Origin: Hydrogenophaga sp.
GTDB lineage: Bacteria; Pseudomonadota; Gammaproteobacteria; Burkholderiales; Burkholderiaceae_C
Length of the DNA stretch: 64,000 nt
Reading direction: 5' to 3'
Assembly (NCBI RefSeq): GCF_030373225.1
Contig: NZ_JAUCZG010000023.1
Location: 1-64,000 of the forward strand
Position numbers and translations under genes: made by a program. The notes below the pieces were generated by a model. That model had not been told where the DNA came from and did no database searches. It saw nothing but the letters and a program-made list of their open reading frames with translations. How positions within the stretch are numbered: the stretch's first letter is position 1; each line of letters begins with the position of its first letter. Positions 19,137 to 27,811 of this stretch are shown piece after piece.

Positions 19137-20544
19137 GGGCGTTGTCCTTCTTGTTGTTGTGCTGTGCGGGGTCGAGCGCCAGCAGGGCATTGACCACCCG
19201 CTCGGTGCGCATGAAACGTGAGCCCTTGACCAGCACGCTCTGGAACACCGGGCGGTCGTCGATCACGGCCGCGCACACCGCGCCAGCCATGGCGGGCACT
19301 TCGTTCCAGTGGGTCACAGCGGGCCACACAGGTGCGGCCTGGCGCATCCAGTCGCCAGCCACGTGCACGGCCTCGATGCCGCGATCGCGTGCGTGGCGCA
19401 ACACCTCTTCGTGGAACGCCTGGCCCTGCTCGCCCACCTCCCCCATGTCGCCGAGCACCAGCAGGCGCGGCCCCGGCAGTTCGGCCAGCACGTCGATGGC
19501 TGCGCGCACCGAGTCGGGGTTGGCGTTGTAGGTGTCGTCGATCAGGGTGAGCGTGCGGCCATCGAGGTGCAAGGCCAGTGCGCGCGAGCGCCCGCCCACC
19601 GGTTCGAAAGCGTCGAGCCCGCGCACCACGGCGTCGATCGACACGCCTGCAGCCAGCGCACAGGCCGTGGCGGCCAGGGCATTGCGCACGTTGTGGCGAC
19701 CGGCGATCTTCAGGTGCACCGTGCCCTGGCCGGCGGGCGAGGCGAAGCACAGCGTCCAGGCGCCGTCTTGCCATTCGGTCTTGAGGGCCACCACATCGGC
19801 CGCGGGATCGGTGTCGCTGAAGCTCATGACACGGCGGCCCGCTGCGAGGCCCTGCCAGAGCGCCGTGAAGGCGTCGTCGGACGGGAACACCGCCACACCG
19901 TCATCGGCCAGCGCCCGGATGACCTGCCCGTTTTCCAGCGCCACCGCTTCCACCGTGGCCATGAACTCCTGGTGCTCGCGCTGCGCATTGTTCACCAGCG
20001 CCACCGTGGGCCGGGCGAGCGCGGCGAGTTCGGCGATCTCGCCTGGGTGGTTCATGCCGAGTTCGACCACCGACAGCTGGTGCGCGGCGCACAGGCGCAG
20101 CAGCGTGAGCGGCACGCCGATGTCGTTGTTGAAGTTGCCCTGCGTGGCATGGGCGGCGTTGCCCACCGCGGCGCGCAGGATGGCCGCGATCATCTGCGTC
20201 ACCGTGGTCTTGCCGTTGCTGCCGGTCACGGCGATCAGCGGCAGCTGGAACTGCTGGCGCCACAGGAGCGCGAGCTCACCGAGCGCCCGGCGCGTGTCGG
20301 GCACTTCCACGCCCGGCAGACCGGCGTCGGCCAGGCCGCTGTGGGCGATGGCGGCAACGGCGCCTTGCGCCGCCGCCTGCGGCAGGAAGTCGTGCGCATC
20401 GAAGCGTTCGCCCTTGAGCGCCACGAACAGGTCCCCTGGCTGCAGGCTGCGCGTGTCGGTGTGCACGCGGGTGATCGCCACGTCGGGCTGACCCACCAGA
20501 CGGGCGCCGTCGAGCCGGGTGAGCAACTGGGCGAGCGTCTTCAT
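19126..20544 (-). CDS. murF: UDP-N-acetylmuramoyl-tripeptide--D-alanyl-D-alanine ligase
   Basis: MurF attaches the D-Ala-D-Ala made by DdlB. The 472-residue protein has the P-loop GSNGKTTV at 108-115 and the Mur-ligase [11 protein letters not shown] block. The start overlaps the murE stop by 4 nt (ATGA). Confidence 0.96.
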   Translation of the reverse strand: MKTLAQLLTRLDGARLVGQPDVAITRVHTDTRSLQPGDLFVALKGERFDAHDFLPQAAAQGAVAAIAHSGLADAGLPGVEVPDTRRALGELALLWRQQFQLPLIAVTGSNGKTTVTQMIAAILRAAVGNAAHATQGNFNNDIGVPLTLLRLCAAHQLSVVELGMNHPGEIAELAALARPTVALVNNAQREHQEFMATVEAVALENGQVIRALADDGVAVFPSDDAFTALWQGLAAGRRVMSFSDTDPAADVVALKTEWQDGAWTLCFASPAGQGTVHLKIAGRHNVRNALAATACALAAGVSIDAVVRGLDAFEPVGGRSRALALHLDGRTLTLIDDTYNANPDSVRAAIDVLAELPGPRLLVLGDMGEVGEQGQAFHEEVLRHARDRGIEAVHVAGDWMRQAAPVWPAVTHWNEVPAMAGAVCAAVIDDRPVFQSVLVKGSRFMRTERVVNALLALDPAQHNNKKDNAHAA

Positions 20545-22052
20545 GCGTGCACTCCCGATCCGGCGCGCCGGGCCAGCGCCTGTCGCGCGTGCACCCGGTC
20601 GGAGAACGGCGTCTTCACGCCCTGGATGTCCTGGTAGGCCTCGTGGCCCTTGCCGGCAATGAGCACCACGTCGGCGGGCTCGGCACGCGACACCACCAGG
20701 GCGATGGCCTGCGCGCGGTCGGGTTCGACCAGCGCCGCCCCGGGGTTCGTCAGGCCCGCGACCATCTGGCCCAGGATATGGACCGGGTCTTCGCTGCGCG
20801 GGTTGTCGCTGGTGAGCACCGTCCGGGCGGCTTCGCGTTCGGCCACCGCCGCCATCAGGGGGCGCTTGCCGGCATCGCGGTCGCCACCGCAGCCCACCAC
20901 CACCCACAGCGCGCCGCCGCGCCGCGCCGCCAGCGGCTGCAGGGCATGGAGCGCCTTTTCCAGTGCGTCGGGGCTGTGCGCGTAGTCGACCAGCACCAGC
21001 GGCTGGTCGGGCGTGGCGGCTTCGGCCTGCTCCATGCGACCGGGCACCGGCGTGAGCGCGCTGCAGGCTTTCACGGCCTGCTGCAGCGACACACCCAGTG
21101 CACGGGCCGAGGCGATCACGCACAGCAGGTTGGACACGTTGTAACGACCCACCAGAGGCACCTGCAGCGCATGACGCTCGCGTTCCACACCGTGCGCGTC
21201 CCGCTCGACCACGCTCCAGGCCATGCCGGCGTGGGTGAACTCGATGTCGACGGCGTTCAGGCGTGCGGGCGATTCGAGACCCACGGTCCACAGGTCCAGG
21301 CCCGGGCGATCCAGCCGCGCGGCCAGCTGGAGGCCACGGGCATCGTCGGTGTTGACCACCGCACTGGCCAGGCCGGGCCAGTCGAACAAGGCGTCCTTGG
21401 CGGCCCAGTAGTTCTCCATGCTGCCGTGGAAGTCGAGGTGGTCCTGGGTGAAATTCGTGAACACCGCCACCCGCACCTGTGTCGCATTCAGGCGCCCCTC
21501 GACCAGGCCGATGGAGGAGGCTTCGATGGCACAGGCCTTCAGGCCTTCGTCGACGAAGCAGCGCAGTTGCTGCTGCAGCATCACCGGGTCGGGTGTGGTG
21601 AGCCCGGTGGGCACCATCACCGAGCCCGGCTGGCCCATGCCCAAGGTGCCGACCACTGCGCAAGGCCGCGCGCACACGGAGAGCAGCTGTGCCGTCCACC
21701 AGGCGCACGATGTCTTGCCATTGGTGCCGGTGATGGCCAGCACGTCGAGCGCCTGACTCGGGTCGTCGCAATAGGCACTGGCCACCGCACCGGCCAGCGC
21801 CTTGAGCCCGGGCACCGCGCACACGCGTGCATCGTCCAGGGCAAACGCCTGCACGCCGGCCTGCTCGACCAGGGCGGCGGCGGCACCTTGCGCCAGCGCG
21901 CTGCCCACGAAACGGCGACCGTCGGAGGCCGCGCCAGGCCAGGCCACAAAACCGTCGCCCGGCTGCAGACGGCGGCTGTCGCACTGCAACACGCCGGTCA
22001 CGCTCGAGCGCAGCCACGCAGCGATGTCCCGGGGCTGATGGAGCGTCTGCAT
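20541..22052 (-). CDS. murE: UDP-N-acetylmuramoyl-L-alanyl-D-glutamate--2,6-diaminopimelate ligase
   Basis: MurE adds the third residue of the stem peptide. The P-loop GTNGKTS is at 109-115 and the specificity motif DNPR near 416-419 indicates meso-diaminopimelate rather than lysine, as in Gram-negative bacteria. At 503 residues it is of normal length. The start shares one base with the ftsI stop. dapF, which makes the meso-diaminopimelate, lies at 35206-36081. Confidence 0.96.
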   Translation of the reverse strand: MQTLHQPRDIAAWLRSSVTGVLQCDSRRLQPGDGFVAWPGAASDGRRFVGSALAQGAAAALVEQAGVQAFALDDARVCAVPGLKALAGAVASAYCDDPSQALDVLAITGTNGKTSCAWWTAQLLSVCARPCAVVGTLGMGQPGSVMVPTGLTTPDPVMLQQQLRCFVDEGLKACAIEASSIGLVEGRLNATQVRVAVFTNFTQDHLDFHGSMENYWAAKDALFDWPGLASAVVNTDDARGLQLAARLDRPGLDLWTVGLESPARLNAVDIEFTHAGMAWSVVERDAHGVERERHALQVPLVGRYNVSNLLCVIASARALGVSLQQAVKACSALTPVPGRMEQAEAATPDQPLVLVDYAHSPDALEKALHALQPLAARRGGALWVVVGCGGDRDAGKRPLMAAVAEREAARTVLTSDNPRSEDPVHILGQMVAGLTNPGAALVEPDRAQAIALVVSRAEPADVVLIAGKGHEAYQDIQGVKTPFSDRVHARQALARRAGSGVHA

Positions 22053-23785
22053 CAGAACGACTCCTCGACCACTTCGGTGACGATCTGCGGCTTCACATTC
22101 ATGTCGGGCTGCACACCGAGGATGCGCAAGGTCTGCTGCACCGTCTCGCTGAACACGGGCGCGGCCACGAGGCCGCCGTAGTACTGACCGTTGCCGGGTT
22201 CATCCACCATCACCGCGACCACGATGCGCGGTGCTTCCACCGGCGCCAGCCCGACGAAGAAGCTGCGGTACTTCTTGTCGGCGTAGCCCTTGCCTTCCTG
22301 CTTGCGTGCGGTGCCCGACTTGCCGCCCACCGAATAGCCCATGGTCTGCGCGCGCGAGCCGGTGCCGCCCGGGCCGGCGGCGAGCTGCAGCATGGCGCGC
22401 ACGGCCACGGCATTCTTCTCGCTGAACACGCGCACGCCGTTGACCGGCTCGTCCGACTTCTGCAGCGTCACCGGGATGAGTTCACCGTCGCGCGCGAAGA
22501 CGGTGTAGGCCTGGGCGAGCTGGAACAGCGAGGCCGACAGGCCGTAGCCGTAGCTCATGGTGGCCTGCTCGATCGGGCGCCAGGTCTTGTAGGGTCGCAG
22601 GCGACCCGTCACGGCGCCCGGGAAAGGCAGCTGCGGCTTCTGTCCGAAGCCGGCCTGGGCATAGCTCTCCCACATTTCGCGCGGGCTCATCTGCATCGCC
22701 AGCTTCACGGTGCCCACGTTGCTCGACTTCTGGATGACTTCGGCGACGGTCAGCACCTCGTTCGGGTGCGAATCGCTGATGGTGGAGCCACCGATCATGA
22801 TGCGTCCCGGCGCCGTGTTGATCAGCGTGCCGGGCTTGACCAGCCCCTTCTCCAGCGCGAGCGCGGCAATGAAGGGCTTCATGGTCGAGCCGGGCTCGAA
22901 ACTGTCGGTGAGCACGCGGTTGCGCAATTGCTCGCCACTGAGGTTCACGCGCCGGTTGGGGTTGAAACTGGGGTAGTTGGCCAGGGCGAGCACCTCGCCC
23001 GTCTGCGTGTCGAGCACGACCACACTGCCGGCACGGGCCTTGTGCGTCTGCACCGCTTCCTTGAGCTTCTGGTAGGCGAAATACTGGACCTTGCTGTCGA
23101 TCGAGAGCTGAAGGTCGGGTCCATCGACCGGCGGCACCACATCGCGAACGTCTTCCACCACACGACCGAGCCGGTCCTTGATGACACGGCGCGAACCGTT
23201 CTTGCCCGAGAGCTGCTGGTTGAACGCCAGCTCCACGCCCTCCTGGCCCCGGTCTTCCACATTGGTGAAGCCGACCACGTGCGCCGCCGCTTCGCCCTCG
23301 GGGTACTGGCGCTTGTACTCGCGGCGCTGGTAGATGCCCTTGATGCCGAGCGCGGCGATCTCCCTGGCCACCGGTTCATCGACCTGGCGCTTGACCCAGA
23401 CGAAGGTCTTGTCTTCCACCGCCAGGCGCTTGCGCAGGTCGGCCAGCGGCATCTCCAGCAGCTTGGCCAGCTGGCGCAACTTCGGGTCGGTGCGGTCCAC
23501 GTCTTCGGGGATCGCCCAGATGCTTTGCGCCACCACGCTGGAGGCCAGGATCAAGCCGTTGCGGTCGAGCACCCGACCCCGGTTGGCCGGCAGCTCCAGC
23601 GTGCGGGCAAAGCGCACCTCGCCCTGGCGCTGGAAAAAGTCGTTCCCGAACACCTGCACATACGCAGCGCGCCCGGCCAGGCCCGCAAACGCCATCGCCA
23701 GCGCCGCGACGATGAACTTGCTGCGCCACACCGGTGTCTTGCTGGCCAGCAGCGGGCTGGCGCTGTAGTTGATGCTGCGCGTCAC
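22052..23785 (-). CDS. ftsI: septal peptidoglycan transpeptidase FtsI (PBP3)
   Basis: FtsI cross-links septal peptidoglycan and is a beta-lactam target. The 577-residue protein has one membrane anchor (about 22-44), a pedestal domain and a transpeptidase domain with Ser300-x-x-Lys303 (EPGSTMKPF), SSN at 354-356 and KSG at 489-491. The last motif is KSG rather than KTG, which is common in this class. The start overlaps ftsL by 4 nt. Confidence 0.96.
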   Translation of the reverse strand: MTRSINYSASPLLASKTPVWRSKFIVAALAMAFAGLAGRAAYVQVFGNDFFQRQGEVRFARTLELPANRGRVLDRNGLILASSVVAQSIWAIPEDVDRTDPKLRQLAKLLEMPLADLRKRLAVEDKTFVWVKRQVDEPVAREIAALGIKGIYQRREYKRQYPEGEAAAHVVGFTNVEDRGQEGVELAFNQQLSGKNGSRRVIKDRLGRVVEDVRDVVPPVDGPDLQLSIDSKVQYFAYQKLKEAVQTHKARAGSVVVLDTQTGEVLALANYPSFNPNRRVNLSGEQLRNRVLTDSFEPGSTMKPFIAALALEKGLVKPGTLINTAPGRIMIGGSTISDSHPNEVLTVAEVIQKSSNVGTVKLAMQMSPREMWESYAQAGFGQKPQLPFPGAVTGRLRPYKTWRPIEQATMSYGYGLSASLFQLAQAYTVFARDGELIPVTLQKSDEPVNGVRVFSEKNAVAVRAMLQLAAGPGGTGSRAQTMGYSVGGKSGTARKQEGKGYADKKYRSFFVGLAPVEAPRIVVAVMVDEPGNGQYYGGLVAAPVFSETVQQTLRILGVQPDMNVKPQIVTEVVEESF

Positions 23786-24075
23786 TTCGACCCCTCCGCC
23801 GCAGGAGCAGGTTCGAACACGGTCACGTACTGCGTGATACCCGGGGTGACCGGGCGCATCTGCAACTGGCGCGTGGCCAGCTGTTGCACGCGGGCCGGCG
23901 TGGCCTGCGCGCGCTTTTGAACCTGCAATTGCTCGTGCTCGGCGTCAAGCTTGCGCGACTGCGCCTGGGTGCGGTCCAGCGCGGCGTAAAGCCGGCGCGA
24001 CTCGTACTGGGTGTGCACCAGGTAAAACGCGCTGGCAAGCACGCCCAGCAGCAGCACGAGGTTGAGCCTGATCAT
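23782..24075 (-). CDS. ftsL: cell division protein FtsL
   Basis: A 97-residue bitopic protein: membrane helix at about 3-22 (LNLVLLLGVLASAFYLVHT), then a periplasmic coiled coil (RTQAQSRKLDAEHEQLQVQ). FtsL joins FtsB and FtsQ and activates FtsWI. Its sequence is poorly conserved in general, so the identification rests on length, topology and position between rsmH and ftsI. Its ATG overlaps the stop of a mini-ORF. Confidence 0.92.
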   Translation of the reverse strand: MIRLNLVLLLGVLASAFYLVHTQYESRRLYAALDRTQAQSRKLDAEHEQLQVQKRAQATPARVQQLATRQLQMRPVTPGITQYVTVFEPAPAAEGSK

Positions 24076-24164
24076 GGCAACGCCCCCCCGCTGGCCACTT
24101 CGTGGACTGCGCAGCCCCCCAAGGTTGCGCGAGCTTGCCCGGGGCGGTCTTGCGCTGCGCTCAT
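24072..24164 (-). CDS. repeat-encoded mini-ORF bridging rsmH to ftsL (30 aa)
   Basis: Begins [10 protein letters not shown] and ends VASGGALP. Its ATG overlaps the rsmH stop (ATGA, 24161-24164); its TGA overlaps the ftsL ATG (ATGA, 24072-24075). The segment contains the palindromic repeat. Without it rsmH and ftsL would probably overlap directly. Confidence 0.4.
   Translation of the reverse strand: MSAAQDRPGQARATLGGCAVHEVASGGALP
24078..24160. repeat. GC-rich palindromic repeat between rsmH and ftsL
   Basis: Contains GGCCACTTCGTGG, GCAGCCCCCCAAGG and GCCCGGGGCGGTCTTGCG; it resembles the 89-bp repeat at 4427-4604 in its CACTTCGTG and GGGGCGG elements. Confidence 0.7.
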
Positions 24165-25087
24165 GCTGCCGCCTCCGTGCGCTCGGCCACGCGCATCACG
24201 GCGCTGCGCGAGCGTGGGTTGCCCTTGACTTCCTCGTCCGAGGGCATCACCCGCTTCAAACCGCGCAGCGCCATCGGCGCAGGCTCGGCAAACGGCACGC
24301 GGCGGTCCACCACGGCGCGCGAATGGCGCGCCATGAACTGCTTGACCATGCGGTCTTCGAGCGAATGGAAGCTGATCACCACCAGATGGCCCGTGGGGCG
24401 CAAGACGTTCAGGCTCGCCGCTAGCGCTTGTTGCAGCTCTTCAAGCTCGGCGTTGATGAAAATCCGAAAAGCCTGAAATGTGCGCGTTGCAGGGTCCTTG
24501 CCCGGCTCGCGGGTTTTGACCGCGCCAGCCACGACTTCGGCCAGCTCGCGGGTGGTTCGAAAAGGGCCCCGTTCCTGTCGGCGACGATCAATCGCCTTTG
24601 CAATCGGTTGAGCAAACCGTTCTTCGCCATATTCACGGATGACCTCCGACAGGGTTGAGACATCGGCTGTTTCCAGCCACTGAGCCACGCTCTGGCCGCG
24701 CGTGGTGTCCATGCGCATGTCCAGAGGACCATCGTGGCGAAAAGAAAAACCCCTCTCGGGGTCGTCGATCTGCGGCGAACTCACGCCGAGGTCCATGAGG
24801 ACCCCGTCCACACTGGCCGCCCCCAGCTCGCCGAGATGGGCAAAGCCCTCGTGACGGATGGAGATGCGCGGATCGTTGGCGGCCAGCACCTGTGCGGCCT
24901 GCACCGCCTGCGGATCTTTGTCGAAGACAGTCAGCCGCCCTTGACGGGACAACTGCTCGAGGATGAGACGCGAGTGACCGCCGCGACCGAAGGTGGCGTC
25001 GACGTAGTGGCCGTCCGGGTTGATCGCCAGCGCTGTCACGGCTTCGTTCAACAGGACGGTTTGGTGAATCCATGTGCCTTGCACCAT
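24161..25087 (-). CDS. rsmH: 16S rRNA (cytosine1402-N4)-methyltransferase
   Basis: RsmH (MraW) methylates C1402 of 16S rRNA in the decoding centre. The 308-residue protein shows [10 protein letters not shown], the SAM-binding [23 protein letters not shown] and the C-terminal [10 protein letters not shown] and [15 protein letters not shown] blocks. It follows mraZ by 5 nt. Confidence 0.97.
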   Translation of the reverse strand: MVQGTWIHQTVLLNEAVTALAINPDGHYVDATFGRGGHSRLILEQLSRQGRLTVFDKDPQAVQAAQVLAANDPRISIRHEGFAHLGELGAASVDGVLMDLGVSSPQIDDPERGFSFRHDGPLDMRMDTTRGQSVAQWLETADVSTLSEVIREYGEERFAQPIAKAIDRRRQERGPFRTTRELAEVVAGAVKTREPGKDPATRTFQAFRIFINAELEELQQALAASLNVLRPTGHLVVISFHSLEDRMVKQFMARHSRAVVDRRVPFAEPAPMALRGLKRVMPSDEEVKGNPRSRSAVMRVAERTEAAA

Positions 25088-25092
25088 CGCCC

Positions 25093-25518
25093 TTAGAAAG
25101 AGAAGTCCTTGAAGACATCGGGCATGTCGGCCTTCATGGCTTCAGCTTCCTGGTCGGCGTAGACCTGGGCGTCCCACAGTTCGAAATAGGCGCCCATGCC
25201 GAGCAGCACCACGTCCTTGCTGATGCCGGCGCCAGCACGCAGCTCGGGCGAAACGAGCACGCGGCCGGTGCCGTCCATCTCGACGTCCATGGCGTTGCCC
25301 AGAAAGATGCGCTTCCACCACTGGGCCTGCATGGGCAGCGACGCAATGCGATCGCGGAACTGCTCCCACGCGGTGCGCGGGAAAATCATCAGGCAGCCGT
25401 GGGGGTGTTTGGTGATGGTGAGCTGGCTCGCGCCCACGCTCAGGGCGTCACGGTGCCGGGTTGGCACCGAGAGCCGACCCTTGGCGTCGAGACTGAGAGA
25501 AGAAGCACCCTGAAACAC
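25093..25518 (-). CDS. mraZ: transcriptional regulator MraZ
   Basis: MraZ is an AbrB-fold oligomeric ring protein that represses its own dcw operon. The 141-residue form begins [21 protein letters not shown] when read from the GTG at 25518; an AAGGA 9 nt upstream supports this start over the ATG at 25551, which would add 11 residues. The two repeated domains are visible from DAKGRLSVP and [12 protein letters not shown]. Its probable binding sites lie just upstream at 25539-25573. Confidence 0.93.
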   Translation of the reverse strand: MFQGASSLSLDAKGRLSVPTRHRDALSVGASQLTITKHPHGCLMIFPRTAWEQFRDRIASLPMQAQWWKRIFLGNAMDVEMDGTGRVLVSPELRAGAGISKDVVLLGMGAYFELWDAQVYADQEAEAMKADMPDVFKDFSF

Positions 25519-25538
25519 CGCGATCAATCCTTGGAGAA

Positions 25539-25573
25539 CACTTTTCACCACTTAAATGCACTTTTTTCCACTT
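25539..25573 (-). promoter_or_regulatory. MraZ operator: four boxes at exact 10-bp spacing
   Basis: On the minus strand four GTG(G/C/T) boxes, each preceded by A-rich sequence, begin every 10 bp: GTGG, GTGC, GTGG, GTGT. MraZ is known to bind tandem short G-rich boxes at about 10-bp spacing upstream of mraZ. The boxes overlap the proposed -10 region and end about 21 nt before the mraZ GTG, a position suited to repression. Confidence 0.8.
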
Positions 25574-25597
25574 TATCAGGAAAACCAGAGCGTGCAA
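25570..25597 (-). promoter_or_regulatory. candidate dcw (Pmra) promoter
   Basis: On the minus strand TTGCAC (25592-25597) and TAAAGT (25570-25575) are spaced by 16 nt, and the first MraZ box overlaps the -10. The DNA from 25552 to about 25700 is far more AT-rich than its surroundings, and includes an AGCTC-TTTTT-GAGCT hairpin. Matches to consensus are moderate (4 of 6 each), so the exact promoter is inferred. Confidence 0.5.
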
Positions 25598-25834
25598 CTC
25601 AGCGGAGGAAAAACTTTCCCAATGAAATCAACCACTTAGGATACATTCTGAAGCTCTTTTTGAGCTAAAAATGCATTAAAAGCAAGCACTTACAACCAGC
25701 TTTGCATGTGATGCTTCAAAACCCTGTCGTGCCCGGGGTCGTCCGGGCGCTGGCCGGCGGGGTGAGCAGCCGACCGGCGGCCGGAACGGGCGCGGGTCAG
25801 CGTCAGCAGGCCATGTCGCCGGCCGCGGGCGCCC

Positions 25835-27169
25835 TCACAGGATGTAGCGTGAGAGGTCTTCGTTGCGGCTGAGCGCGGCCAGGCGCCCGTTCACGTACGC
25901 CGCATCGATGCGGATGGTCTGCCCCTGCAACCGGGTGGCGTCGAAGCTCACTTCGTCCAGCAGGTGCTCCATCACGGTGGCCAGACGGCGCGCGCCGATG
26001 TTCTCGGTGCGCTCGTTCACGTCGCAGGCGATCTGCGCGAGTTGCCGGATGCCCTCGGGCGAAAACTCCAGCGTGACGCCTTCGGTGGCCAGCAACGCCT
26101 GGTACTGGCGCACCAGCGAGGCATGGGTCTGCGTGAGGATCGCCTCGAAATCGTCCACCGACAGCGACTGCAGCTCCACCCGGATGGGAAAACGTCCCTG
26201 CAACTCCGGAATCAGATCGCTCGGCTTGGCCAGGTGGAACGCCCCACTGGCAATGAACAGGATGTGGTCGGTCTTGATCACGCCGTACTTGGTGGTCACG
26301 GTCGTGCCCTCGACCAGCGGCAGCAGGTCGCGCTGCACGCCCTGGCGCGACACCTCCGCGCTGCCGGAGTCGCTGCGCGAGGTGACCTTGTCGATCTCGT
26401 CGATGAAGACGATGCCGTTCTGCTCCGCGTTGTGCAAAGCGCGCGTCCTGATCTCGTCTTCATTGACCAGCTTGCCCGCCTCTTCGTCGATCAGCAGCTT
26501 CATGGCCTCGCCGATTCTGAGCTTGCGGGTCTGGCGCTTGCCGGCGCCCATCTGGCTGAACATGCCACGCAATTGTTCGGCCATGTCTTCCATGCCGGCC
26601 GGGCCCATGACTTCCATGGCCGGCCGCGACTCCAGCAGATCGATCTCGATCTCGCGATCGTCCAGATCGCCTTCACGCAATTTCTTGCGGAAGTTCTGCC
26701 GGGCCGTGCTCTCGGGCAGCGGCACCACGTTGGCCGCCGGCTCGGCGCTTCTGGCGGGCGGAATCAGGATGTCGAGGATGCGGTCTTCGGCCGCGTCTTC
26801 GGCACGCACGCGTTGCTTGCGCATCTCCACCTCGCGCGTCTGCTTGATGGCGATCTCGGCGAGGTCGCGGATGATGCTGTCCACGTCCTTGCCCACATAG
26901 CCCACTTCGGTGAACTTGGTGGCCTCGACCTTGATGAAAGGCGCATCGGCGAGGCGCGCCAGGCGGCGCGCAATTTCGGTCTTGCCCACGCCGGTCGGGC
27001 CGATCATGAGGATGTTCTTGGGCGTGATCTCGGGCCGCAGCTTCTCGTCGACCTGCTGGCGCCGCCAGCGGTTGCGCAGCGCGATGGCCACGGCGCGCTT
27101 GGCACCCTGCTGGCCAATGATGAAACGGTCAAGCTCGGAGACGATCTCTTGTGGGGTCATTGAAGACAT
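25835..27169 (-). CDS. hslU: ATP-dependent protease ATPase subunit HslU
   Basis: HslU (ClpY) unfolds substrates and feeds them to HslV. In the 444-residue protein the Walker A motif GPTGVGKT is at 57-64, Walker B is in [10 protein letters not shown], and the C-terminal residues (LSRYIL) match the tail that inserts into HslV and activates it. The gene follows hslV by 7 nt. Confidence 0.98.
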   Translation of the reverse strand: MSSMTPQEIVSELDRFIIGQQGAKRAVAIALRNRWRRQQVDEKLRPEITPKNILMIGPTGVGKTEIARRLARLADAPFIKVEATKFTEVGYVGKDVDSIIRDLAEIAIKQTREVEMRKQRVRAEDAAEDRILDILIPPARSAEPAANVVPLPESTARQNFRKKLREGDLDDREIEIDLLESRPAMEVMGPAGMEDMAEQLRGMFSQMGAGKRQTRKLRIGEAMKLLIDEEAGKLVNEDEIRTRALHNAEQNGIVFIDEIDKVTSRSDSGSAEVSRQGVQRDLLPLVEGTTVTTKYGVIKTDHILFIASGAFHLAKPSDLIPELQGRFPIRVELQSLSVDDFEAILTQTHASLVRQYQALLATEGVTLEFSPEGIRQLAQIACDVNERTENIGARRLATVMEHLLDEVSFDATRLQGQTIRIDAAYVNGRLAALSRNEDLSRYIL

Positions 27170-27176
27170 AAAGGGC

Positions 27177-27725
27177 TCAATCCAGCGTTTCGATCGTGTG
27201 GTTCATGTTCGTGTAGATGCACAGCTCGCCCGCGATGCCGAGTGAACGACGCACGATGTCCTCGGCGCTGAGTTCGGTGTGGTCGAGCAAGGCCTTGGCA
27301 GCCGCCTGCGCATAGGCACCGCCCGATCCAATGGCCACGATCCCGTGCTCGGGTTCGAGCACATCGCCATTGCCGGTGATGATCAGCGAAGCGCTGTGGT
27401 CGGCCACGGCGAGCATGGCCTCCAGGCGGCGCAGCACGCGGTCGGTGCGCCAGTCGCGGGTGAGCTCGATGGCCGCACGCACCAGGTGGCCCTGGTGCTT
27501 CTCCAGCTTGGCTTCGAAGCGTTCGAACAGCGTGAAGGCATCGGCGGTGGCGCCGGCAAAGCCGGCCAGCACCTTGTCGTGGTGCAGCTTGCGCACCTTG
27601 CGGGCCGTGCCCTTGACGATGATGTTGCCCAGCGTGACCTGCCCGTCACCTCCGATGGCGACCTGCACACCCTGGGGCGTCTGGCGGCGCACACAGACGA
27701 TCGTGGTTCCGTGAAATGATTCCAT
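27177..27725 (-). CDS. hslV: ATP-dependent protease subunit HslV
   Basis: HslV is the proteasome-like peptidase of the HslUV complex. The 182-residue precursor starts MESFHG, and removal of these residues exposes the catalytic Thr of TTIVCVRR. The [15 protein letters not shown] block and [11 protein letters not shown] are family marks. No convincing sigma-32 promoter was seen upstream, though hslVU is heat-shock regulated in many bacteria; an unexplained palindrome lies at 27773-27789. Confidence 0.97.
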   Translation of the reverse strand: MESFHGTTIVCVRRQTPQGVQVAIGGDGQVTLGNIIVKGTARKVRKLHHDKVLAGFAGATADAFTLFERFEAKLEKHQGHLVRAAIELTRDWRTDRVLRRLEAMLAVADHSASLIITGNGDVLEPEHGIVAIGSGGAYAQAAAKALLDHTELSAEDIVRRSLGIAGELCIYTNMNHTIETLD

Positions 27726-27772
27726 GGCTCTCAGTTGGGGTTGATGCGGGGGCCTGCAACAGCACCCTGCTT

Positions 27773-27789
27773 CGTTGTTTGAAACAACG
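27773..27789. other. 17-bp perfect palindrome upstream of hslV
   Basis: CGTTGTTT, one central base, then AAACAACG. It sits 48 bp before hslV and 23 bp after the stop of the STAS protein gene. There is no T run, so it is more likely an operator than a terminator; the binding protein is unknown. Confidence 0.5.
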
Positions 27790-27811
27790 TGTGTGACCCA
27801 CCCGACGGAGT

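Noticed and set aside
25731-25748. Terminator after hslU (GCCCGGGGTCGTCCGGGC)
   Set aside because: Only a 6-bp stem with no T run; not enough to call a terminator.
27726-27811. Sigma-32 promoter for hslVU
   Set aside because: No CTTGAA/CCCCAT pair at the correct spacing was found.
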